From contig JAXGYV010000004.1 of NCBI GenBank assembly GCA_040772045.1, forward strand, positions 1-64,000: a stretch of 64,000 nt of DNA, in the 5' to 3' direction. Under the pieces are notes generated by a model. The model worked only from the letters and a program-made list of their open reading frames with translations. It had not been told where the DNA came from and ran no database searches. The DNA is from JAXGYV01 sp040772045 (GTDB lineage: Bacteria; Actinomycetota; Thermoleophilia; UBA2241). Made by a program: the position numbers and the translations under genes. Every line of letters starts with the position of its first letter. The first letter of the stretch is position 1. Below are positions 50,881-59,802 of this stretch, one piece after another.

Positions 50881-52692
50881 GTGTTCCTCCTCCACTCGGT
50901 TCGCAACTGGCTAACACTCCTGTTCCTGCTCCTCATCGCCGTAGCCAGCACGGCCTCATGGCTCTGGGTGGTCCCGCCGTTGAAGGACCGGCTCATTACG
51001 CAGAAGCTTCAGGACTTAGCCACCAACTCGCCGCTCGTGTTCAACGCGGTCAAACCGGCCATCGGGCGTACCGAGGACGGTACGTTCACCATCGATCAGG
51101 ACGCCGCCAGCGCCAGCTCCTACGCGGTGGACCAGCGGATCGGCGCGCGCATCGCCTTCTTCTCCCCCGGCGATCTCAAACAGATCGCCGACTCTCGCTT
51201 CGGACAGGTGCTTCGCGCGCGCGATTTCGTCATGCTCCGCCAGACTGCCCAGTCTGGGAAGGCCACGGTCGGCAAGGTGCGTAGCGGCGGCGTCGACTAC
51301 GCCGCCGTCGCCGTGCCGATCGTCCCGGTCGACCCCAAGACGCACGAGGAGCTCGGCCTGGCCGCCATCGGCCTCATCGTGGCCCCCCTCGGCGATGTGT
51401 ACTCCGCCGTCGCGCTCGTGGAGCGGCAGATCCTGCTGGCAACCGGACTCGCGCTCGGCGTCACCCTCGTTACCGGCTTCGTCGCCTCGCTTCTCATCGC
51501 TCGCCGGCTCAAGCGTATCGAACGCGGTGCTGAGGCGATTGCGGGCGGCGATTTCAAGGTGACTCTCAAAGTCCGTGTCCGCGACGAGATCGGTCAGCTC
51601 GCCGCCTCGTTCAATGCTATGGGGTTACGGCTGCGCCAGGCTTTCACCGCCATCGAGCAGGAGAAGCGCAGCGCCGAGACCATGCTCGACACGCTCAACG
51701 AGGGTATCATCGGCATGACCGCCGATGGCCGCGTGCTCATGCACAACCCAGCGGCCGCGCAGTTTCTCGGCCGGCGTCTCGTCGTCGGCGCTTCCGCGGA
51801 TGCCGCGTTCCCCGAAGAGGTCGCGCGCATGTGGTCAGACATCGGAGGTGGGGGGAGCGAGGCGCCGGTGGTGTTCGAGCTGCGCGGCCGCACTCTCGAG
51901 GCACTTGGCTCTCCCGTCGGCGCGGATACCGATCTCGCCTCCGTCGTCGTCCTCAGAGATGTGACGCAGCAAGAGCGCCTGGAACGGGCCCGGCGTGAGT
52001 TCGTCGCCAACGCGTCGCACGAGTTCAAGACGCCGCTGTTCTCACTCTCCGGCTTCCTCGAGCTCCTCGACGAGGACGACGCCAACGGCGAGGAGCGACG
52101 CGAGTACCTCGGGCTCATGAAAGACCAGGTCGAACGGCTGCAGACGCTCTCGCACCGTCTGCTGGACCTGTCACAGGTCGACGCCGGAGCCGTCCGCCTG
52201 GAGCCTCGTTCAGTGAACCTCGTCACACTGGCAGAATCGGTATCGGCGGAGTTCCAGGCCCGTGCCGCAGAGCGCCACCTCGTCATCAGCATCACTGCCG
52301 CCACTCACGAGACCACGGCCCTGTGCGACGAGGGACGCATGGCCCAGGTCTTGCGCGCGCTCTTGGACAACGCTATCAAGTTCACCGGTCGTGGGGGCCA
52401 AATAGCAGTGACGGTGTCTCGCGAGGAGGATTGCGTGACTCTCGACATCGCCGATACCGGCGCCGGGATCTCGCCGGCGGAGCTGCCGCGGATCTTCGAC
52501 CGCTTCTATCGTGGCAGCCCCTCGCAAGGCTCCAAGGTGGGGACCGGCCTCGGTCTGTCGATCGCCCGCGACCTCATGCACCTCATGGGGGGCAGCATCG
52601 ACGCTTCCTCGCGCCCTGGCCGCGGCTCTCGCTTCACCCTCACGCTTCCGGCCGAGCGCGGAGAGGTCACCGCCGGCCATGCTGCAAGCTGA
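50881..52692 (+). CDS. Sensor histidine kinase
   Basis: Kinase of 603 aa. TM1 (about 10-31), extracytoplasmic sensor (32-180) with a dCache-like look, TM2 (about 183-207), HAMP (208-260), PAS (about 272-370), HisKA with His in FVANASHEFKTPLFSLSG, and HATPase with N-box LLDNAIKFTGRGG and GTGLGLSIARDLMHLMGG. Domain order equals PhoR, so this is a second PhoR-like pair. The start is GTG. The stimulus is unknown; an HtrA protease gene follows, suggesting an envelope-stress role. Confidence 0.9.
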   Translation: MFLLHSVRNWLTLLFLLLIAVASTASWLWVVPPLKDRLITQKLQDLATNSPLVFNAVKPAIGRTEDGTFTIDQDAASASSYAVDQRIGARIAFFSPGDLKQIADSRFGQVLRARDFVMLRQTAQSGKATVGKVRSGGVDYAAVAVPIVPVDPKTHEELGLAAIGLIVAPLGDVYSAVALVERQILLATGLALGVTLVTGFVASLLIARRLKRIERGAEAIAGGDFKVTLKVRVRDEIGQLAASFNAMGLRLRQAFTAIEQEKRSAETMLDTLNEGIIGMTADGRVLMHNPAAAQFLGRRLVVGASADAAFPEEVARMWSDIGGGGSEAPVVFELRGRTLEALGSPVGADTDLASVVVLRDVTQQERLERARREFVANASHEFKTPLFSLSGFLELLDEDDANGEERREYLGLMKDQVERLQTLSHRLLDLSQVDAGAVRLEPRSVNLVTLAESVSAEFQARAAERHLVISITAATHETTALCDEGRMAQVLRALLDNAIKFTGRGGQIAVTVSREEDCVTLDIADTGAGISPAELPRIFDRFYRGSPSQGSKVGTGLGLSIARDLMHLMGGSIDASSRPGRGSRFTLTLPAERGEVTAGHAAS

Positions 52693-52872
52693 CGAGGGCC
52701 GAGAGAGGCAGACGTATGCTTCGGAGAGGCCATCAAGCGGTCTATAGGATTACGAATGGCCGCCACGAGGCACTTGCGTGGTGTGATGCTGGCGCGGAGA
52801 CCTCTCGTGCGCCATGATGTAGCAGGAGCCGGTCACGGTCGGTCCGGCGGGACGACCTGAGAGGTACGGAGA

Positions 52873-54063
52873 ATGAGAAGCAGAGGATTCCTTTTTGGGC
52901 TCGGCGGCGGCATCGTCGGCACGGTCCTGGTCCTGGTCGTGCTGTTCGCTCTGGGGCTCGCGGACATCTCGACCACGCCAGAGGAAACACCAGCCACTCC
53001 GACGCCGACGCACTACACCCCTGCGCCGCCCCCTCAAGGACTCACGCCCGAACAGATCTACGACAGGGCTGCTCCCGGCGTAGTCATGATCATCTCCTCG
53101 TTCTCCGCCAGCAGCTTCGGCTACCCCTTCGGAGGAGGAGAGCGGCAAGGGCTCGGCTCGGGATTCGTGGTCGATCAGGATGGCTACATCGTCACCAATG
53201 CCCACGTGGTGGAAGAGGACGGCACACGGGCCAAGCGGATCGACGTGGTGTTCAAGGGGGCAGACTCAGAGACCACGCGCGTAGAGGCCGAGCTCGTGGG
53301 CGTGGACCTGCGCTTCGACGTGGCCCTCGTGAAGGTCGATCCCCGCAAGGTGTCGCTCACAGCACTCCCGCTCGGGGACTCCGACACCGTTCGCGTAGGA
53401 GAGCCTGTCGTCGCTATCGGCAACCCGCTCGGCTACAACTTCTCGCTATCGGCGGGCGTGGTCTCCGCCATCGATCGTCCCCTCCAGTCGCCAGCGGGAC
53501 CCGACGTCGTCATCCCGAATGGGATTCAGACGGACGCAGCGATCAATCAGGGCAACTCGGGCGGGCCGCTGCTGAACGCCCGCGGAGAGGTCATCGGCAT
53601 CAACGAGCAGATCGCTTCTCCGAGCGGCGCAGGAAGCGTGGGGCTGGGCTTCGCGGTGCCCGTGAATCTCGCCGTGCGCTCCTTCCAACAACTCAAGGAG
53701 TCCGGCAAAGTCACGTATGCGTGGCTTGGTGTCCAGGGACAGACGATCACACCCGACATCGCCCGGACGTTCGACCTTCCCGTAGACCGCGGCGTGCTGA
53801 TCGCCGCGGCTATCAGCGGCGGCCCCGCTGCCAAGGCGGGGTTGCGCGGGGGCAGCCGCCAGGAAGTGGTCCAGGATCAGCAGTACGTCCTCGGCGGCGA
53901 CATCATCACGACGATCGATGGCACCAAGATACTAAACATGGAAGACCTCATCGCTGAGATCGACAAACACAAACCCGGCGAGCGCATCACCATCAAGTAC
54001 ATTCGCCACGATGAACGCCAGCAGGTCACCGTCACTCTGGAAGAGAGACCGTCGACCATGTAG
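52873..54063 (+). CDS. HtrA/DegP-like serine protease
   Basis: Membrane-anchored trypsin-like protease of 396 aa. A transmembrane anchor (about 8-30) and a Pro/Thr-rich linker precede the protease domain with triad His111 (VTNAHVV), Asp149 (RFDVALVKV) and Ser229 (NQGNSGGPL). One PDZ domain (about 290-390) includes WLGVQGQTITPDIA and GDIITTIDGTKILNMEDLI. It degrades misfolded envelope proteins. GGAGA precedes the ATG. It lies 180 nt after the kinase gene with a TATAGGAT-like box between. Confidence 0.92.
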   Translation: MRSRGFLFGLGGGIVGTVLVLVVLFALGLADISTTPEETPATPTPTHYTPAPPPQGLTPEQIYDRAAPGVVMIISSFSASSFGYPFGGGERQGLGSGFVVDQDGYIVTNAHVVEEDGTRAKRIDVVFKGADSETTRVEAELVGVDLRFDVALVKVDPRKVSLTALPLGDSDTVRVGEPVVAIGNPLGYNFSLSAGVVSAIDRPLQSPAGPDVVIPNGIQTDAAINQGNSGGPLLNARGEVIGINEQIASPSGAGSVGLGFAVPVNLAVRSFQQLKESGKVTYAWLGVQGQTITPDIARTFDLPVDRGVLIAAAISGGPAAKAGLRGGSRQEVVQDQQYVLGGDIITTIDGTKILNMEDLIAEIDKHKPGERITIKYIRHDERQQVTVTLEERPSTM

Positions 54064-54178
54064 GCGGTGTTGCGGCGCCCGACCAACGCATGGACTCGCG
54101 CTCTCGACAGGGTGAGCCGCCACGCGAAGGAACACAACGCGAGGCGCGTCAACAAAACTGAGTGGATCTTGACTTTTT

Positions 54179-54207
54179 TTGACAAGTATCCATGCACCGT
54201 GTATAAG
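54179..54207 (+). promoter_or_regulatory. Strong sigma-A-type promoter of the lysine operon
   Basis: TTGACA (54179-54184), a spacer of exactly 17 bp and TATAAG (54202-54207). It is the best housekeeping promoter I see in the window. It lies in a patch of low GC with a T-run just upstream. Transcription should start near 54214, leaving about 84 nt of leader before the regulator gene. Confidence 0.75.
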
Positions 54208-54239
54208 GAACATACAGGCATCTCGACCAGCGACGTCCC

Positions 54240-54290
54240 GGCCGCGACCATCGCGGCCCCTAGGAAGACGCCTACGCTGGCGTCCGGAGG
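54240..54290 (+). promoter_or_regulatory. Structured leader with two hairpins before the lysine-operon regulator
   Basis: Hairpin 1: GGCCGCGA-CCA-TCGCGGCC (54240-54258), a perfect 8-bp stem with 3-nt loop. Hairpin 2: GACGCC-TACGCT-GGCGTC (54267-54284), a perfect 6-bp stem. The Shine-Dalgarno GGAGG (54286-54290) begins two bases after hairpin 2, so folding could hide it. It is much smaller than the lysine riboswitch, so another cis control is implied if it is functional. Confidence 0.45.
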
Positions 54291-54297
54291 ACGCTGT

Positions 54298-54993
54298 ATG
54301 ACTCGGCCGTTCGACCCACGCCTTACGCCGTTCCTCCCCCTCGTGCAAGGGCTTGCCAGTATGCTTGGCTCAGACTGTGAAGTGGTCCTTCACGACCTGA
54401 GCGCACTGCCGAACTCCATCGTGGCCATTGAGAACGGGCATGTCACGGGCCGCGCGGTCGGCGACGTGCCCTCCGATCTCATGCTGCGTACACTGCGACG
54501 CGTGGCGAACGGCTTCGCCACACCCCGCATCTACCTGTCGACCACAAGAGGCCGCACGCTGCGTTCTCTCAGCGTCACGCTTCGCGACGCCCAGGGGCAG
54601 GCGTTCGGGCTCCTCGGCGTCAACCTCGATGTCTCCTCCCTCACGCACGCCCAGCGAGCGCTCGGAGCACTCACCACCGCGCCGCAGGAACAGGAGACCG
54701 CCGATACTGAGGAGATCTTCGCCACAGACATCCGTGAAGTGGTCGCGGGAATGATCAGCAAAGCTCTCGCGGAGGCCGCGACGGCGCCTGCCCAGATGAC
54801 CAGAGAGGACAAGATGGAGGTGGTGAAGCGCCTGGAGGAGCGAGGAACATTCCTCGTGAAGCGCGCCGCCGAACAAGTTGCCGAAGCACTCGATCTGTCC
54901 CGCTTCACCGTTTACAGCTACCTGAAAGAGATCCGTCATCAGACAGCCGCGGGCTCCACCGTAACGCTCCCCGACAGCGGGCCGGGCCAATGA
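54298..54993 (+). CDS. YheO/DauR-type PAS-HTH transcriptional regulator
   Basis: Regulator of 231 aa. An N-terminal YheO-like PAS domain (about 5-118: LGSDCEVVLHDLSALPNSIVAIENGHVTGRAVGD, GLLGVNLDVS) binds a ligand, and the C-terminal HTH_22 domain (about 165-220) reads RGTFLVKRAAEQVAEALDLSRFTVYSYLKEIR. Relatives respond to amino acids, D-arginine in DauR. GGAGG precedes the ATG at 54298. As the first gene before the lysine catabolic genes, overlapping the next gene by 4 nt, it probably senses lysine or a product. Confidence 0.82.
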   Translation: MTRPFDPRLTPFLPLVQGLASMLGSDCEVVLHDLSALPNSIVAIENGHVTGRAVGDVPSDLMLRTLRRVANGFATPRIYLSTTRGRTLRSLSVTLRDAQGQAFGLLGVNLDVSSLTHAQRALGALTTAPQEQETADTEEIFATDIREVVAGMISKALAEAATAPAQMTREDKMEVVKRLEERGTFLVKRAAEQVAEALDLSRFTVYSYLKEIRHQTAAGSTVTLPDSGPGQ

Positions 54994-56153
54994 GCACACG
55001 CGAGGCAGGCACATGCCCGGCACCCCGGGCGGCAGCGGGAATCCACGGGCTCTTCGATCTCGTGGAGAGGTCCACGGCACGCCGTATCGCCATCATCGGC
55101 CTCGTCAAGAACGCCGGGAAGACGACTGTCGTGAACGCCCTCATGACGCACGTGCCGCACCGCTTCGGGCTCACGTCGCTCGGCTTGGACGGCGAGCGCA
55201 TCGACCATCTGACCGGGCTCGCCAAACCGCGCATCGTGCCTCCCACGGGAACACTCGTGGCTACCACGACCGGCTCCCTCGCGCGCTCTCGCTACCAGAT
55301 GGAGCTCATCGAGGAGTTGCCCTTCCGTACAGCTCTCGGCCGCGTCGTCATCGGCGTCGCCGGCGAGCACGGCGCGGCGGTAGAGATCAGCGGCCCGACC
55401 ACACTGAGACAGGTACGAGCTACCGCGGATCGCCTCCTCGAGCTCGGCGCGCACCAGGTTCTCGTGGACGGGGCGATCAATCGCCTCGGCAGCGCCTCAC
55501 CTCGCGTGAGCGACGGTGTAATCCTCGCCACCGGGGCCATGGCGGCCGACAGCCTGGAGGAGGTGGTTCACCTCACGACAGCCACCGTGGACCTGCTCAC
55601 CCTGCCGGTCGCCGACAGTGCAACTCGCCATCTCCTCCATGGTCACGACCCCGCGGCTTCTCGTCTTCTCCGCGTGGACAGCGCAGGCCGTACCGAGGCT
55701 CTGCGACTGCCCTCGCTCGTCGGCCAGGGGATCGACTTCGTGCGGCAGATTTGCCACCTCGATACACAGACGCTGATCGTCGGCGGCGCCATCACGGAGA
55801 AGTTCGTCAACAGCCTTCTGCACACGCTCCCCCTCCAGCGAAAGCTGCGCCTGGTGGTGCGCGACCCAACCGTACTGATCCTGCCAGCGTCCACGGTGGC
55901 CCGTCTCCGTCGACGCGTAACGCTCGAGGTCCTCCATCCGCTCAGCGTCCTGGCGGTCACCACGAACCCGTTCCGCCTCCCCCGACCCCTCCACCCGGAG
56001 GTTCTGTTCTCCGCGATCGCCGACGGCGTCGGCGATCGCCTCCCGGTGTTCGACGTCGTCAGCGATCTCGCCCGACTGCCGGCCTCAGGACATGTCGCAG
56101 ACGGCCCCCGCGGCGGCGATATCCCTACCCACCACCCCGCGAACGGAAGGTGA
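54990..56153 (+). CDS. P-loop protein of the lysine fermentation operon, candidate KamB
   Basis: Protein of 387 aa with a nucleotide-binding loop at its N-terminus (IAIIGLVKNAGKTTVVNAL, about 33-51). The middle has repeated beta-strand/helix segments and VLVDGAINRLGSASPRVSDGVILATGA, and the end is Arg/Pro-rich. Its place directly before kamD matches kamB of known lysine fermenters, described as a subunit of the lysine 5,6-aminomutase reactivase; I rank this as inference. The partner KamC (a MutS-like ATPase) is not seen here. The ATG overlaps the previous stop (ATGA). Confidence 0.55.
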   Translation: MSTREAGTCPAPRAAAGIHGLFDLVERSTARRIAIIGLVKNAGKTTVVNALMTHVPHRFGLTSLGLDGERIDHLTGLAKPRIVPPTGTLVATTTGSLARSRYQMELIEELPFRTALGRVVIGVAGEHGAAVEISGPTTLRQVRATADRLLELGAHQVLVDGAINRLGSASPRVSDGVILATGAMAADSLEEVVHLTTATVDLLTLPVADSATRHLLHGHDPAASRLLRVDSAGRTEALRLPSLVGQGIDFVRQICHLDTQTLIVGGAITEKFVNSLLHTLPLQRKLRLVVRDPTVLILPASTVARLRRRVTLEVLHPLSVLAVTTNPFRLPRPLHPEVLFSAIADGVGDRLPVFDVVSDLARLPASGHVADGPRGGDIPTHHPANGR

Positions 56154-56156
56154 TCA

Positions 56157-57752
56157 GTGGAGCCAGGCATCAGGCTGGACGAACACCTCGTCCTCAGGGC
56201 GCGCGCATGCGCGCGCGACATCGCCGACGGAGTCTGGGAGCACGTCGACAAGCACACGACGGACTCCGTGGAACGGACCAGTCTGCGCCTCCTCGGCGTT
56301 ACGGGCGTCAACGACATCGATGTGCCGCTCGTCAACGTGATCGTCGAGCAGAGCCGCGAACTCCTTTCCGGCGGCATCGTCGGACCGTTCGTGGCTCTGC
56401 TCATGCGGAACGGCCGCGACGCGCAGGAGGTGGCCGAGGCCGTCGCCTCGGGCCAGCTCTCCCTGGCGCCCGTCCCGCCGGAGCAGAGGGCGCAGGTGGA
56501 GCGGACGGCGACAGAGCTGGCCCTGCGCGGCGTCGGCCGCATCGACGCTGTGCGGCGTCGGCGAGAGGAGCTCGTGGCGGCGCTCGCGGACCCCATCACG
56601 CCGTGGCTGTACGTCATCGTCGCCACCGGCAACATTCACGAAGATGTGGTGCAGGCCAAAGCGGCCGCGCGCGCCGGTGCCGACGTGATCGCCGTTATTC
56701 GCACCACGGCGCAAAGCCTCCTCGACTACGTGCCCTACGGCCTGACCACAGAGGGATTCGGCGGTACCTACGCTACGCAGGAGAACTTCCGGCTCATGCG
56801 CGCGGGCCTGGACGAGGTGGGCGAGGAGGTCGGACGGTACATCCGCCTGTGCAACTACGCCAGCGGACTGTGCATGCCGGAGATCGCCGCCATGGGGTCT
56901 CTGGAGCGCCTCGACATGATGCTCAACGACTCCATGTACGGCATCATCTTCCGCAATATCAACATGCGCCGGACCTTCGTCGACCAGTACCTTGCGCGCC
57001 TGCTGAACGCGCGCGCCGGAATCATCATCAACACCGGCGAGGACAACTACCTCACGACCGCCGATGCTCTTGAGAAGGGCTACACGGTCATCAGCTCGGA
57101 TTTCATCAACGAGGAGTTCGCCTCTCGGGCCGGACTCGAACCATGGCAGATGGGCATCGGCCATGCGTTCGAGATCGACCCGTCCACGCCAGACCAGGTG
57201 CTGTACCAGATCGCGGACGCGCAACTCGTCCGCCAACTGTTCCCCGCGGCCTCGCCCAAGTACATGCCGCCGACGAAGTACATGCCCGGCGACATCTTCA
57301 TGGGGCACATCATCGACGCCATGTTCAACTTCACGGGGGTGTTCACAGGTCAACACATCCAACTCCTCGGCATGCTCACGGAGGCGTTGCACACGCCGCT
57401 CATGCAAGACCGATACTTGAGCATCAAGAACGCCAAGTACATCTTCGAGAGCTGTCGCCACCTGGGCGAGCAGTTCACCATCAAGCCGGGTTCCCTGATC
57501 GAACAGCGGGCAGCCGATGTGCTGCGAAAGGCCGTGAGCCAGCTCGAGAGGGTGGCGGACATCGGCCTCTTCAAGGCGCTCGAGTTGGGCGAGTTCGCCG
57601 ACGTAACACGCGATCCAGAAGGAGGCCGCGGCCACGAGGGCGTCATCGCCCGGGCGAAGGACTACTTCAACCCCTTCTACGCAGCCTTGCGTGAGGGCAA
57701 GATGAGCGGCTCACCCCGCGGCGCCTCGCCAACCGACCAGTCCGCCTGCTGA
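56157..57752 (+). CDS. kamD: Lysine 5,6-aminomutase alpha subunit
   Basis: Large subunit (531 aa) of the adenosylcobalamin- and PLP-dependent enzyme that moves the 6-amino group of D-lysine or L-beta-lysine to C5. The TIM-barrel region shows ATGNIHEDVVQAKAAARAGADVIAVIRTTAQSLLDYVPYG, FGGTYATQENFRLMR, LCNYASGLCMPEIA and NDSMYGIIFRNINM, all typical of KamD. The C-terminal end after residue 490 is hydrophilic. The start is GTG with GGAAGG upstream, 3 nt after the preceding stop. kamE follows after 13 nt. Confidence 0.95.
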   Translation: MEPGIRLDEHLVLRARACARDIADGVWEHVDKHTTDSVERTSLRLLGVTGVNDIDVPLVNVIVEQSRELLSGGIVGPFVALLMRNGRDAQEVAEAVASGQLSLAPVPPEQRAQVERTATELALRGVGRIDAVRRRREELVAALADPITPWLYVIVATGNIHEDVVQAKAAARAGADVIAVIRTTAQSLLDYVPYGLTTEGFGGTYATQENFRLMRAGLDEVGEEVGRYIRLCNYASGLCMPEIAAMGSLERLDMMLNDSMYGIIFRNINMRRTFVDQYLARLLNARAGIIINTGEDNYLTTADALEKGYTVISSDFINEEFASRAGLEPWQMGIGHAFEIDPSTPDQVLYQIADAQLVRQLFPAASPKYMPPTKYMPGDIFMGHIIDAMFNFTGVFTGQHIQLLGMLTEALHTPLMQDRYLSIKNAKYIFESCRHLGEQFTIKPGSLIEQRAADVLRKAVSQLERVADIGLFKALELGEFADVTRDPEGGRGHEGVIARAKDYFNPFYAALREGKMSGSPRGASPTDQSAC

Positions 57753-57765
57753 GGGGAGGGCACTC

Positions 57766-58497
57766 ATGTACGTCAAGCCGTACGGCGACACCCGCGACGA
57801 TGGCCTCGTCCAGCTCTCCTTCACCCTGCCGGTACCGTGCACGGCGAAGGCCACCGACATCGGCAAGCAGTTGCTCGAACGCATGGGGTTCCACGACGTC
57901 GCCATCGCCGAGGCCAGAGGGATCGACCCCGAGTACACATTCTACGTAGCGTTCGCACGCACGGACACCACCATCGACCCCGAGCAGGTGACCGGCGACT
58001 ACCTCGAGGTCGAGATGATGGACTACTCCGCGATCAACAGCCTGCTCGAGAAGGAGCTGCGCCGTAAGCTGGTCGTTGTGGGCGCGGCCATCGAGAGCGA
58101 TGCCCACACGGTGGGCATCGACGCGATCATGAATATGAAGGGATATGCTGGTAACTACGGCCTCGAACGCTACCCGCAGATCACCGCCCTCAACATGGGA
58201 TCGCAAATACCGTGCGAGCAGCTTGTTCACACAGCGGTCGAGATGGGAGCAGACGCTATCCTCGTATCGCAGGTCGTCACCCAGAAGAACATCCACGTCC
58301 AGAACCTGACCAAGCTGATCGAGCTCCTCGAGGCGGAGGGCCTCCGCGAACGGTTCATTCTGGTAGTCGGCGGGCCGCGTATCAACAACGCCTTCGCCAA
58401 GGAGCTGGGCTACGACGCCGGCTTCGGAGCACGCACCACGCCACTCGAGGTGGCGTCGTTCTTGGCCCAAGAGGCGAAGCGACGCGCCTCAGCTTAA
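57766..58497 (+). CDS. kamE: Lysine 5,6-aminomutase beta subunit
   Basis: Small subunit (243 aa) with the cobalamin-binding Rossmann domain. The base-off motif DxHxxG is DAHTVG (His114), and the PLP-binding Lys is Lys125 in IMNMKGYAGNYGLERY. The last part (SQIPCEQLVHTAVEMGADAILVSQVVTQKN, ILVVGGPRI) forms the B12 fold. Its product with KamD is 3,5-diaminohexanoate. GGGGAGGG lies before the ATG. A 17-nt hairpin follows its stop. Confidence 0.95.
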   Translation: MYVKPYGDTRDDGLVQLSFTLPVPCTAKATDIGKQLLERMGFHDVAIAEARGIDPEYTFYVAFARTDTTIDPEQVTGDYLEVEMMDYSAINSLLEKELRRKLVVVGAAIESDAHTVGIDAIMNMKGYAGNYGLERYPQITALNMGSQIPCEQLVHTAVEMGADAILVSQVVTQKNIHVQNLTKLIELLEAEGLRERFILVVGGPRINNAFAKELGYDAGFGARTTPLEVASFLAQEAKRRASA

Positions 58498-58508
58498 GCA
58501 GGATTACA

Positions 58509-58525
58509 CGGCGAAGGCCTCGCCG
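58509..58525 (+). terminator. Small hairpin after kamE
   Basis: CGGCGA-AGGCC-TCGCCG, a perfect 6-bp stem with a 5-nt loop, 11 nt after the kamE stop. No U-tract. It may weaken read-through into the thiolase gene, or just stabilise the kam mRNA. Confidence 0.35.
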
Positions 58526-58594
58526 ATATGCCATTACAGCCGGTATCGTTGTACACGTAGCAGTCTGGACTCACAAGGTGAGGAGGAATCCACA

Positions 58595-59791
58595 GTGGCA
58601 GACAACGACGTCGTCATCCTTTCCGCCGTTCGCACGGCGCAGGGCCGCATGCTCGGCGGCCTCAAAGACACACCCGCCATCGACCTCGGCGCCCTCGTAA
58701 TCAAGGAGGCCATGGCTCGCGCCAATGTGCAGGGGGCTCAGCTCGACGAAGTGATCATGGGCAACGTGATCACCGCCGGTCTAGGCCAGTGTCCGGCACG
58801 TCAGGCGGCCATCAAAGCCGGCGTTCCCGACGATGTGCCCGCCTACACCGTCAACCGCGTGTGCGTCTCCGGCGCGGTGGCCATCGCCGCGGGCGCCAAT
58901 GCGATCAAGGCGGGCGATCAAAGCCTCCTCGTCGTCGGGGGCATGGAGAATATGACCCGCGGCCCGTGGGTGCTCCAGAACGGCCGTACCGGCTATCGTA
59001 TGGGCCTGCCGACCGACAAGATCTACGACGCTACCGTCTACGACGGTCTGTGGTGTGCCTTCAACGACTACCACATGGGCATAACGGCCGAGAATCTCGC
59101 TGCCAAGTTCGGCGTCACGCGCGAGGACCAGGATCAGCTCGCCTACGAGAGCCACACGAAGGCCTGGGCAGCCACGGAGTCTGGCCGGTTCAAGGATGAG
59201 ATCGTGCCGGTGATCATCCCGCAACGCAAGGGTGAGCCGCTGGTGGTAGAGGCCGACGAGAGCATCCGCAAGGACGCTTCGCTCGAGGCTATGGCCAAGA
59301 TGAAGCCCTTCTTCAAGGCCGACGGCTGCGTTACCGCGGGTAACGCCTGCCCCATCAACGACGGCGCTAGCGCGCTCGTGATCGCCTCGCGCGCTAAGGC
59401 CAAGGAACTCGGCGCCAAGCCGTTGGCGACCATCGTCGCCAACGCGGCCGGCGCCTGCGACCCTGCCATCATGGGGTACGGCGAGACCGTCGCCGGGCAG
59501 AAGTGCCTGGAGAAGGCGGGCCTCAAGGCCGCCGATATAGGCCTCGTCGAGCTGAACGAAGCGTTCGCGGTGGTGGCCGAGGTAGCCATCCGTGAGCTCA
59601 AGGTGGATCGCGACAAAGTCAACGTCAATGGTGGCGCGGTAGCCATCGGGCACCCATTGGGCAGCACTGGGTCGCGACTCGTGGTCACCCTGCTTCACGA
59701 GATGATGAAGCGCGGGGTAGAGCTGGGCATGACCGCCGCGTGCGTGGGCGGCGGCCAGGGCGCGGCCACCATCATCCGTCTGGAGGCGTAA
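58595..59791 (+). CDS. Acetyl-CoA acetyltransferase (thiolase)
   Basis: Biosynthetic/degradative thiolase of 398 aa. The nucleophile is the Cys in NRVCVSGAVAI; NEAFAVVAEVA and GGAVAIGHPLGSTGSR carry the catalytic His residues, and CVGGGQGAATI the second Cys. It cleaves acetoacetyl-CoA to two acetyl-CoA, which fits the end of lysine fermentation, though it also runs backwards. The start is GTG; GAGGAGG lies 8 nt upstream. It has its own 97-nt upstream region after kamE and is followed by a long palindrome. Confidence 0.93.
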   Translation: MADNDVVILSAVRTAQGRMLGGLKDTPAIDLGALVIKEAMARANVQGAQLDEVIMGNVITAGLGQCPARQAAIKAGVPDDVPAYTVNRVCVSGAVAIAAGANAIKAGDQSLLVVGGMENMTRGPWVLQNGRTGYRMGLPTDKIYDATVYDGLWCAFNDYHMGITAENLAAKFGVTREDQDQLAYESHTKAWAATESGRFKDEIVPVIIPQRKGEPLVVEADESIRKDASLEAMAKMKPFFKADGCVTAGNACPINDGASALVIASRAKAKELGAKPLATIVANAAGACDPAIMGYGETVAGQKCLEKAGLKAADIGLVELNEAFAVVAEVAIRELKVDRDKVNVNGGAVAIGHPLGSTGSRLVVTLLHEMMKRGVELGMTAACVGGGQGAATIIRLEA

Positions 59792-59802
59792 CGCCGGGGT
59801 GC

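Noticed and set aside
54214..54297. Lysine riboswitch in the lysine-operon leader
   Set aside because: The leader is about 84 nt with two simple hairpins; the L-box needs about 170 nt and a five-helix core.
55013..57073. Plus-strand open frame of 686 aa across the kam region
   Set aside because: It is Arg/Pro/Gly-rich and out of frame with the P-loop gene and kamD, both well supported.
56154..57635. Minus-strand frame of 493 aa opposite kamD
   Set aside because: Antisense shadow of kamD, created by high GC at third positions; low-complexity His/Asp/Arg composition.
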